A stretch of DNA of 64,000 nt from Pontederia crassipes (lineage: Eukaryota; Streptophyta; Magnoliopsida; Commelinales; Pontederiaceae). The stretch's first letter is position 1. The number at the start of each line of letters is the position of its first letter. Made by a program: the position numbers and the translations under genes. Positions 38,428 to 50,400 of the stretch are shown here, one piece after another. The stretch lies in contig CM060188.1 in assembly GCA_030549335.1 (NCBI GenBank), positions 18,169,501 through 18,233,500 on the forward strand, written 5' to 3'. The notes beneath the pieces are model-generated. The model did no database searches and was not told the DNA's origin. It worked only from the letters and a program-made list of their open reading frames with translations.

Positions 38428-41400
38428 TCATTGCCGAATTTCGGAAAATAAGGATTGCAGTAGCATTTCACATACAAGCACACCATATTTGTTAGAGAAC
38501 AAGGCCTGAACAAAATCCTGCCTTCTTGTCACCGCATCTGCCGAACCCATCTTGATGTACTTGTCAATGTTACTTGTAGAGCCATCTACATGAATACATA
38601 GAAGCAATGAAATATAGCCACCATGAGTTCATAGGACTTCAACAAGGGATACAAGAAGGTAGTTTGACTCTCAAGTAAAATTTCACAGTTCTAACAGTCA
38701 GACAAGGATACAGAAGATAACCTTTTTTTGGCAGCACTTGTACAAATAAAAAACTTCTCAGGCGATAATTATTTACATGTGAACAGATGAAAGAATGAAG
38801 GGCAAACTATGTGTTACACACTCATTGGTTAGCAGGCCTAAAGTTATATTAATTTTTCAAAATGAAAGAATAGAGGGGCAAAAAGGTTTTGTATGAAAAC
38901 TTTTTTCTTTTAGAGGATGTATGAAAGCTTTTGATGCAAACAATGACTAACTGATCAGCAATAACCTCCAGGTTGTATAAGCAAGTTATCAATAGAAGAC
39001 ATTCTGTTTTATCTGTGAACCAAGGTGGTAAGAATCAAAGACACGAAGGGACATGCCATGGATGTTCTAATATTATCTTCAAACTCACAATCCTTTACCT
39101 GCGTATGCTCTTAAAAAAAGAATCCTTTACCTGAGTCCAGGTAATGCAGCAGATTCAAATGAAGGTTAAATTGTCCATTTCTTCCTTCATACAAATCATT
39201 ATTAAAAGAAATGGCTTGGTTAATATCTAATGACATGCTTTTCTCAACTTGGTTACGACTATGCTAAGTATGCACTTTTTCTTCCATTCACTGACATATC
39301 TTCACAGTTCTATTAATGATATTGTTGAAGCATTTCTTTCTAAACAAGTCCACAAGATGTAATATCCAATTATTTTGTAACATTAAAATCATAAAAATGG
39401 CTAAGACCTATGTACTTCTATATCTTTTAAAGAGTCAACTCAGTAGTTGAAACATTTTAGGAAAATATCTGAACAAAAATTCATTATTTTCTCAAGTGGC
39501 ATCTTCAACAGATGAAACCACAAGTCCGAGATGGGAAATTTACATATTAAAAAAATTGAGCACCGAGCATAACCAGGAAAAAATAACTAGCATCCTTCCA
39601 AGTGGTGTTGACTTGACAAGTGACATCTTAAACCATTGTTGGGAAAAACATTAGAATTAATTAATCATTAATGATCATCATATAAATCATTATGCCGTAA
39701 ATAAATAGATTAATGAATGTAATATACCTTCAGCAACAACAACAACAACAACAACAACAAAGCCTTATCCCACTAGGTGGGGTCGGCTACATGGATCATA
39801 CGACGCCATCGTTGATCCATACGACGCCATCGTTGATCCATGTTCATGAGATTCGACATGGATCATACCTTCAGCAACAATAGGTTTATATTTAGGAGGT
39901 GATGCCAGCCAGTTTCCTTGAGCATCCTTCATGTGACTTCTATCTGATGCAAAGAATCGTAGAAATATTGGCGCATGAATCACTCGGAAAAGTCTGCATT
40001 GTTCAAGCATTTATGCTTTATCATTTCTTCAAGACATGAACGAGCTTTTAAACATAAAGGACCTGTGAGATGAGGAACTTTATTCTTTCATGGAAGATTA
40101 GGAATTAGATGCTTCAAAATTGGTATTTTGTCAAGACAGTAAAATTGCACCAGAACATATGAATATCAGCCTTATGGTTGGATGTGTAAATGTTTAAAAC
40201 ATGCAGCAGATGATCAATGATGAAAGACAACATTTAGGGAACGACATATAAGAGAAAAAGTTCTAAATAGGATCTGTTGTAGAGAGGGGATGTGACATTC
40301 CTGAACCCAGAGAAAAGGGACATGACTTGTCAAATTAAGGCACGATGAACAAAAATAATAATCCAAAAACTAACATATATAAACATATGGTTTGATTTCT
40401 CAACTAGACTTGCATAAACATCAGAAAATAACTACTAGGTGTTATTGTGAGCCTGAAAGTTCTTTCTAGACAATCTAAATAGGCATTAAATTGATCATGA
40501 AACCATTTAAGAAAGCCATCTCCAAATGTGGTAAGTTCTAAATACTACTTCTCATAACCATAAAAACCCAAACAAACAAACAAAGTAAGCAAAAATTCTA
40601 TCACCAAATGTGGTAAGTGCTTGTGTGATAGATTTCAAACAATTGGCAGTAAAGAAGACTTTTCAGTTTCCAAGATATAAAAATGAAGATACTTTACCAA
40701 GCATTTCATTTTTCTGAGAGAATCCAGGCTGTGTTATAGTATAGGTTACAAGTAAAAATATCATGCATTTGAATGAAAGAGGTGAGAATGTGTTTACTGA
40801 CAAGTAAGCCTGTCACAAAATATAGATTGATCCAAATTAGGGTACGGTAGCGCTTGGCAGTAAACAAAATCCTTTGGTAGCAGTCTTGAACTTTTGACCT
40901 CCATGATGGAGGTCAAGCCTCCAACCACTATAGCAACAAACAATTGATTTTATGGTGTTTATTAAACATTGATTCATGAAGTGTGCATTAAGATATATGT
41001 AGGAATACATTCTTGTTAATCACTATCAAGATTTGCATTTAGGTGGTGATCGTCGTTCGTGGAAAACCATTTTTTTTCTTTCCTTTTCTTTTTTGTGAAG
41101 GGGAGAATAACCAGCTATGGAGAGTACCTGCTATTCCTGAAATGGAGATCAGACACTGATCGAATAGCTTCAGCGAAATACTTATTAAGTGGTACAGGCA
41201 AAGGAAGACTTGAATCCATATCCCACACCAGATCAGGCACAAACCCTCCTTTTCTCTTTGATTACCGTGACAAACAAGTTACATGATGACTCAGATGTTA
41301 ATAATGAGACCATGTATTCAATAAACAACATAGACTATCTTAACATGTAACCTATTCAAGATAAATACAAGTTTGGGTTTTTACCTGTATACATATCACA

Positions 41401-44400
41401 TGGTAATCCCACACCACCAGCCCATCATCTCTTTTACTTGCCTTTTGATACCACAGGGGAATCTTGGAATGACATAAGAAAGATGCACAAGAAGTATAAG
41501 ATAATAGTGATATGACAGAAGTTAAACGCTGCTGCAAAATAAACTTCAGTTACCCAAATGAATCAAAGAACATAAAAATGACAGCTGATTGAATTGTACT
41601 AATCAAAGCTCGTGGTGCATGTTTCATGGTTCCTTGATCTTCGTGTCAGTTCTACAGCTATTAATTCAGATACTCTTATTCTTGTCAAATTTTGGCATAA
41701 TAGTTGTGTGAAGATGAATGATTCCTGTTGCAGACATCATGAAGCAAGACTGGTTCTGTTTGATAGATATGATAACTGAGATTTGACCATGGATTTTCTT
41801 TTATTTAGGAAACATTTGAATACATGCTCCAAATAGTTAATCTTTTCTCCCTTTTCATTTGAGGATGAAGAGTGGCTACAAAAGGGTGCAGTCATCCAGT
41901 TTTACTGCTAATATAGTAACCGAGGATTACATACAAGGAACTAATCGCATATCAGCTATATTTAACAAAGCTGAAATTGATTGTTCAGGTAAAGTAAAAG
42001 TTTCCTTTTCCCTTTACAAAACAAAAAGGAAGTATGACAAGGCAATGACTGGGAATCAATCCACAAATACAAAAAGCCTAGTTCGTTTAAAAAAAATACA
42101 AAAAGCCTAGTGCTCCCCTATCCATGTATCAGAAGGGAATCACATCCACCGACCTTTCCATGAAAAATAAATTATCATTTGTATGTGCAAAATGGGAAAC
42201 ATAATGTCAAGTTCCCCCTGTCAGTCAAAAGCCTGAACCATGCTAGCCCTCTAAACTATTTATTTGAGTGATTGAGGTCTTGTTATTTAGGTGACTAGAG
42301 TTCAAATCTCAATGAAGATATTTATGTATTTTACTTTATGTGACTATCATATCCTAGTTCACTTAGCTTTTTTCATTATATTCGAAGGATGCCTAGAGTT
42401 TTTTCTTTTCTTTTTTTTTTTTTTTGAGAGGAAAAAGGATGACCACCAGGTTGGCCATGTATAGAACTATGAAGGAAGTGTACAGGTGTTGTAGTTCACC
42501 AAAAGCAACTAGCCAAAACCCCACTCCCCTTATAAGAAAGGAGATGTGGTGTACAATATGCTCAGACTGGCATCTCTTCCCACAAAAAATGATCCAATTG
42601 CGTTGTAACCGCATGGCCCAGGCACCGGCCAAAAAGGTCGTCAACGACACTCCTCCAACTTTGTCTCTGATAACAGGGATCAAAGTCAGCCCGTGAGACG
42701 ATGGGGGATAAGCTTCATCGTCGAGAGGGAAACAGTCCGGATCACCAGCTAAGACCCCTAAATGACCGCTCAGTGATAAAGGAGATAGGGAGCCAGGAGG
42801 TTTGCCTAGAAGTAGCCACCCTTGAAAGAGTGCGTAATAGCTCACTGATCGAGCGCTCTTGCGCCGAAGATGAACGGGGCTAAGCGATCTGCCGAAGCCT
42901 TTGATCTACTATTTTATATTATTATCATTTTTATTTTGAAAAAAAAATTAGTTGAACTTGAAAATTAGGCAAAATTTTTCCAGAAATGCTTTATGAATTG
43001 ATTTCCATTTGTACCTATCACAAATTCAAACTTGCGTCGAAAATAAAATGTTCTTTATTCCTCTATTTCGTCTTCGTTTGTACGTATGGCATGAAAAAAT
43101 TATCGATACTTCTTTATCTTTTGAGTTGTTCCGCCGGATCGGTTGCTCAAGATCTTTGGTCTTCACCCGGAGCTGATGAAAAAAATTGGATCACTTCTTA
43201 TGGATTTGTTGAGAATGATTCTGATCTAGTACATGGCCTATTAGAAGTAGAAGACGCTTTGGTGGGATCCTCACGGACAGAAAAAGATTGCAGTCAGTTT
43301 GATAATATTAAACTCTCTTACTACACTTAATATCTCTAGCTATCCCATAGCACAATTCTTCTGCAGTACCTCGACGTGACATGGGCATGAAAGATGTTCA
43401 AGAATCAGTTTTCTTTTTATAAGGGCTAAAAAACCGATCCTTGTTTACCAACCACACATTGTCTAACCAAATCCAATTCTCTCTCGATACGTTCCTCAAA
43501 AAATCCGATTCGTGTTGATTCTTCCCCGGAACTTAATTTGAAAGCCATATTTCGACCCGGACGCTTTCAGGATGCCCCTAATAACCAACGAATGGCAAGT
43601 GCTTTTCCTTGTGTAGATCCTTTATGCATAATATCATGAAAAATGGATACAAATTTGTGACTACCGCTTAGTATCGGTATTGGCAATGGGTCTGAAAAAG
43701 TATCTAAAAGGGTGAAATTTAGATATTTGCACCCTGTCGAAGTAAGGAAGTTCCTATTGAAATAGGATCTATACAAGGAAAAACACTTGCCATTTGTTGG
43801 TTATTAGGGGCATCCCGAAAGAGTCCGGGTTGAAATATGGCTTTCAAATTAAGTTCCAGCCCTTATAAAAAGAAAACTGATTCTTGAACCTTTTTCACGC
43901 CCATGTCACATCGAGGTACTGAAGAAGAAAAAGCTGCAAAATCCGGTCCAATTTTAGAATAGCACCTTTTGATGAGAGATGAACAAGAAGCTTCCAGAAA
44001 ACTTTTTTTCGAGATCTCAAAAATGGCGTTGTTAGGTGCTCCATTTTCCCATTGAGGCCGAACCTAAACCTGTGCTCGAGAGATGTCGAATCAGGATCAA
44101 CTAGGATAGAAATAAAGCATTAGGTCGAACTCTTCTTTGGTGTCAAGGTAATAGGTCTTATCAATACACAAATGTATAACTCCCCATGAATTTCAATTGC
44201 GCTTATATCTATCACTGTCGTATCAATTATCATTTTAACGACCAACTTCCCCCATAATAATATCTATACTCCGCTCTGCGGTTGGGCAGTAAGGGTCGGA
44301 GAACGGCAATCACTCGTTCTTAAAACCAGCATTTTTAAGACCAAAGAGTCGGGTGGAAAAAGGAGGAGAGCTCTCCGTTCCTGGTGTAACAAATCGTGTA

Positions 44401-47400
44401 GGGGATTTTGGTTTATTATTAGAAATTTTAGGTTTTTATTGGATAACAGGTAGTTTCGAAATGGGAGATAGGAAAAAAAGGGACTAATCATAAAGAAAAT
44501 ATCTATCTTTCATAGGTTCACTAAAAACTCGACGTGTCAATATTTCGTTCACCTCTTTCAAACTAATAAGTTAACTCCTAAAGCAATCAAGTGTATCTTT
44601 TTGGGATACTCGCGAACTCAAAAAGGTTACAGGTGCTATAATCCTATTTCTTGCAAGTTCTATGTTAGTGTTGATGTTACCTTTTTCGAAGAGACACCTT
44701 ACTTTCAAAACCCTACGAATAACCATGAGAGTCATCTAATTCCAATTCCTGATCCATCACCGGATCTATCGCCACAACAACCACAGTCTCCTCCTCCATC
44801 GCCCATACCACCCCTAAGAGTTTATAACCGCCGACATCCTCATCAACCTCCACCTGACTTTGATGATGAACCACTCTCCACGATTCCATCACGTAATCCT
44901 CCAAATAGTCCTGACTTGTCGAAAGGGGATCCTCCTCAGGTAACTCATGATCTACATGTTCCTATTGCACATCGCAAGGGCACTAGGGCACTACACGATC
45001 TGTGCACTTGCAGATTTGTGAAGGCTAAGGATTTTTAGAACTTGTTTGAGACCGTCCATCTTATTTTCATATTCCTTACATTGCTTGATCCACTCACACC
45101 CCTATAGCCCTACACTCATCAGGCATACCAGTCTAACTGTGTATCAATGCACAACAACACATTCTAGTATTGCAATTTATTTTCCTGATAATAGAAAGAT
45201 AACTGCATGCAATAGAATTCCCTGCCGGCGGCGCCACCACTCTGTCTCTTGTAGCCCCTGCCGGCGGCGCCAACGAACATCTGGTCTGTACACGTCCATA
45301 ACCGGATGCGCCCTCGTCTTCAACAACTAGGGAATGGCTGGACTGCCATTTCCCGATCCAGGTCTTCGCGCAGGCCGGCCACACATTGTTTCCGTTGCCT
45401 GGGTGAAGGTCACTTCGCACGAGCATGTTCGGCTCCCATTCGCTGCATCGGCTGCAGGAAAGAGGGGCATCGGCGGGCCTTCTGCCCTCATCTTTCCCAG
45501 CAACGATCTAGCACGCCGGCCGCCTCCTACCGGAACAGTGTCCAGGACGAGAGACACACACCTGCGCCTCCGCCCCCATACACTGTGAACGTCCCCTGGT
45601 CGCATTGGCTGCAAATGGCCATGGATTTTCTTCGCCTATGCCTCGTCGGCGAACCCACCGGTGGACCTCCGGACCTGCCGCTGCTCCGCACGGCGGTGGT
45701 CGCGAAGGTCGGCGCTTCACCACCGTTTCATCTCAGCTGCATATCCCTGGCGTCCTGGCTCCTGGTCCCAGGTTCGCCACAACAACGCGAGGCTATGCTC
45801 GCGACGCCCACCCCTGTTTCGGCGGATTGCGCAGTCCAGTGGCGGCCTTGGAAGGAAGCTGATGGTGCGATCTCCGTACCACCGGCGGACAGAACGGTCA
45901 TTGACGTCATCGGTCTTCCCCTCCACCTCCTGCAGCCGGACGTTGTCATGGCCATCGCGCGCAGCCTGGGAAGCCCCCTATCTTTCTCCCTGCCGGCGAT
46001 GGGGTCGCCGGACCTCTCGGCCGTTTCGGTGGAAGTTGCCCTGCAGAGTGGCGCCCGCATCCCTCCGGTGGTCACGCTTTGTGTCGGGTCAAGCTCGTTC
46101 CTGCTGAAACTCCGGCGCGCCGGTCCGGCGTCTTCATGGGCTGACATCGTCGCCGGCGCGGCACTACCGGGCGCTCGACCACAGCCACCGTCTGCTCACG
46201 CACAGCGGCCACGTGAGGAGTCGTACGGTGACACCCCCCCTTTTCAAATTCCTGTACCCGCGACAGCTGTCGCCCACCAACTCCCAACAACCCACATCTC
46301 TCCCAACAACTCCACGTCAGCCACAAACCATTCCATGCAGCGCCACGTAACCCCTCCCTTGCCAACCCAGCCTTCCACATCGCGACACCTCCCCCTCAAC
46401 AAGGCCCACACATCAAACCCGACCTGGACTCCTAATACCCGACCCGGGCGGCACCTCTCCTCACACTCCCACACCCGATCCCCTCCTACAACCCGATCCG
46501 ACCCCTCTGCAACCCGACCAGCCAAGGCAATCTGACCCGCCACTGCAACCCGTCCCGACACCCAACTCAGCCTCTCTGCAACCCGATCCGCCATCAGATC
46601 CCAACCCGACCCTTCCCCCGATCCGCCATTGCTGCAGCTCCCTCCGGCGACGTCGCCGGCGGCAGTCCTTCCCCCATACGCCGTGTTCCTCCTCGTTCCA
46701 CCCCCCCCCCCCCCCCCCCCCGCCTCCATCCCAAAGCCAACAACTGCAACCGACCCCTCGGCGACTGGCACGCGTCTTTGGCCGCCGGCACCGTCGGATC
46801 GCCGTCGCTTCCAACCTTACTACCTCGCCGCCGGTGGACGCCGGCACCCACCAGACGCTGGGAACAGTGGGAACTGCGGCGGGCAACCCTTCCCCCTCGA
46901 TGGCGTCTACCGCCTCCTCGGGATTGGATCAGGCGGACAGCGAGCCCCCACTCCTCCTTGGATGCCAGGAGGCCGAGTTTCAGGAGGTTGCGGCCCGGGC
47001 AGGTTTCCGGCTCATTTGTCACCGCTCCCGTACTAATTGCCGTCGGAGGCCACTGGGCGTGCACCGCCCCCCTCAGCGGTTTCTGGTGCTTGCCCGGAAT
47101 GAGCCGATTGAGCCATAGTATAATGAGATCAATCTCCCTCAACAAAAAAAGTTGGATTCTTAAATTGTTAAGTGATGTAGATCCTGTTGAGAAGAAAAGA
47201 GAGAATTCTGCTGCTGTCCAGAATTCTAGTGGTCATTAACTTAGTTTGATTCAGATTTGAAGAATCTGTTAGGAGTCCTAATGCTGATAGGATTGTTATT
47301 TCCTTTTTAGTTTATTTTTCTTAGGAGTCCTAATGCTGATAGGATTGTTATTTCCTTTTTAGCTTATTTTTCTTAGGAGTCCTAATGCTGATAGGATTGT

Positions 47401-50400
47401 TATTTCCTTTTTAGCTTATTTTTCTTAGGAGTCCTAATGCTGATAGGATTGTTATTTCCTTTTTAGCTTATTAGGATTGTTATTTCCTATTAGTTTATTT
47501 CTGTTAGGTTATAAGAGTCTTAATGCTGATGGGATTGTGTTTTCCTTTTGCTATAGGAGTCCTAGTACTAATAGTATTGCAAGTTGTGAGTCCATATATA
47601 TTGGTCTGACTTGTAAGAGTTAAAAACATCTTTATCTCTTTAATTAAAGTTCCAGTTCAGAAGTTTCTGAATTTCTGAGTTCGTGTGCGCACGATCTTGA
47701 CCTTAGATTTCTTCTAAGGTGTTGGTGGATTCTTGCTAGTTTATTTGTCGATTATCGTCCGCTTGAACCGGCGACATCGACGTTTGTTTTCGGAAGATCT
47801 TTCAAGCATATCAGAGGCATACTTGCACGGTGCAATAGAACACCGTTCATCGGGCCTAGGGTTTGGTCTTGGCTGCGTCATTAAGAAATTAATGAGAAAC
47901 ACCACAATTAATTCTACCAATTTTGATGGTCTATGTCATCTTTGGGCTGTTTTCTGTTTCAGACAACTCAAAATTTCGATCAACAATTAGCATAAAATTG
48001 CTCCTTAGTATTTCATTAATGCAAATTGAATACCATCATCCTATAGGAAACTGTCTGATCCTTTCACGCTGTTTCTTTTAGATTTGATCTCTCAAATTCC
48101 TACTGTGCACAAGCTACATTTCAAAATGTTACGTACATTTACATCATCTTGAACATTTGTGAGATAATTGTTTTAGCAAGAGGATCAACATCGTTCCTAA
48201 GTTTTGATGTTGCTTATATCCTTTTTCTCCATTGTTCTCTGTAATATATCAGAATAATTAATTCACATAAATGCACTTTTTTTAGGAAACAAATGCATAC
48301 CGCATCAATTTAGGTCCATCTCTCTTTGTAAGGAAAAGATTTTTTGCATGGGGCATTGCTACACCTTTGCGTCACATGATACTATCATATAATATGTCCT
48401 TAATGCAAAATTTGTATTACAGAGTTGTACTTTGATTTAAATTCTTTACCATGCTCTAGCTCAAGTATGCACATTGTGCATTTCCCAAAAAAAAAGTTTG
48501 CACATTGTGTTTATTCTGTCATAACTTGAAATTTTGTTATTGAGATATTTATATTTCTTATTTATGTTTCTCCAGTATTCTGGCCACCTTAGTGAAGAAC
48601 AACCAGGTTCCAGATCCTTTCTATGGGTTGAACAATGAAGCAATAATCGATATAGCAGACTCTGGCAGGGAATATTATACATTTTGGTTTTTCACAACCT
48701 TTCAATGTGAAGTGGTAAGCAGCTTAATGCAGTTATAGGTTCTATCTCTTTGCTTTTACTTAAGATATCTATATGAGGTAGCAATGTGTGTGATCTCTGG
48801 AGAACACTTTATTCACTGCTATGGTGTGTATCTATTTATGGATTGTGATTCATCTTCTTTCTTTTGATACTTGTGTTTCATGGACATTGCGTGTCTGTTT
48901 GTGGATTGTGATTCATCTTCTTTCTTTTGATACTTGTGTTTTCATGGACATTGCTATTTAAGGAAAAATATCATTTTTTTATTCTTTTTGCAGTCTGCTA
49001 ATCATCATGTAAACCTCAATTTTCGTGCAATTAATTATTCTGCGGAGGTTTATGTGAATGGACACCGAGAAATCCTTCCCAAGGGGATGTTCAGAAGGCA
49101 TTCACTTGATATCACTGATATCCTTCATCCCAAAGGAAATAATTTGCTTGCAGTTCTTGTTTATCCTCCTGACAATCCCGGTGCCATTCCTCCTGATGGA
49201 GGGCAAGGTGGAGATCATGAGGTCAGCAACATTTTCTTTTGAACTAGTTGCACATTAGTATTAAAACATAGGTATAATTGATATTTACTTTATTTTTCAT
49301 AAATCTGTAACACACTATTTGATTTGTATGCCAAATTGTGAACCTTTGTTTGACCATACAGTTTTGAAATCAAGTTGACAGTTTGCAGGAAAGTTGAACA
49401 TTTAACACACAAAAACACCTTTTATACTAATACATGTTTTTCCAGTTTTTACTAAAAAAACCCAAGGATGGTACTGTCCTTATTATTTTAATAATATCTT
49501 CAAATTATATAAACACAATATAATTGTTTTGTGTTACACATCAGTACATCTAAAAGGTTGTAGAAAGATTCAAATTATGAGAAAAATTGAACAAAATAGT
49601 GTTCAATAATGACGTTCTAGAGAGTGTCTTAGTACTGTGATAGTTTTGTAGTGAATTTAGTAATTATTGATAGATAAAATGGTCTATAGTGGGAATTTTT
49701 GTTGCATAATATCTTGCCTAATAGATGTGTAAAATTGTTCTTTTTGATATTCTATTGTCATATTAATTTCTACAAATCCTATTATGGCGGAAACTATATG
49801 TTTGTTTTATCTTGTATGTCTTTTAAAATCTTTTCATTTTTCTTCTCTTTTATGTTTTATTTTGAATATTTCTAAAAAAAGGATATGAAGTACTTTAGTG
49901 GCGGTAAATATATTTTTTTTTTGAAACTGGAAAGGACGACTAGCAAGATGGTAGTCATCCAGAGTTTCATTAATGTTTAAATGAGGTTACAGGATTAAAG
50001 CAGAAATTAAATCATGGCAATCCCATGATCAAGAAATAAAAGACTACATCAAAGATGATTCCTCCACTCTCGAAAGATAATTTCCGCATGATGACAAATA
50101 TTTCAGCATAGGCGTGACCCCCTTGAAAAAGTGTCTCATTTCTTTGTAGCCATAATGCCCAGATATATGCTAGAGGAAGGGCCCGTTGTCTTCTAGACCT
50201 GTAAACAATATGAAGGTTTCTCCTGCAACCATTACAGGAAGACCGCCAGAAATCAGCCTCCGATGTCGTGTCTAACCAGCCAATGTTCGCCCTTCTCCAG
50301 AACTGAGCAGCCATGATACAGCCAAAGAAAAGGTGATTCGTATCCTCCGCGGCCACACCACATAGGACACACAACGTATCTGCGTTATTTAACCATCTGG

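Noticed and set aside
42701..42883. 60-residue frame at 42.7 kb
   Set aside because: It lies on the plastid 23S rRNA fragment, so it is not a protein gene.
42950..43090. Frame [21 protein letters not shown] as the start of Ycf2
   Set aside because: It is in frame with the Ycf2 fragment but does not match what I know of Ycf2 upstream of MKKL; probably a different joined piece.
46244..47145. Long minus-strand frames, Gly/Arg-rich
   Set aside because: Antisense shadows of the GC-rich LINE A ORF1; low complexity and no known domain.
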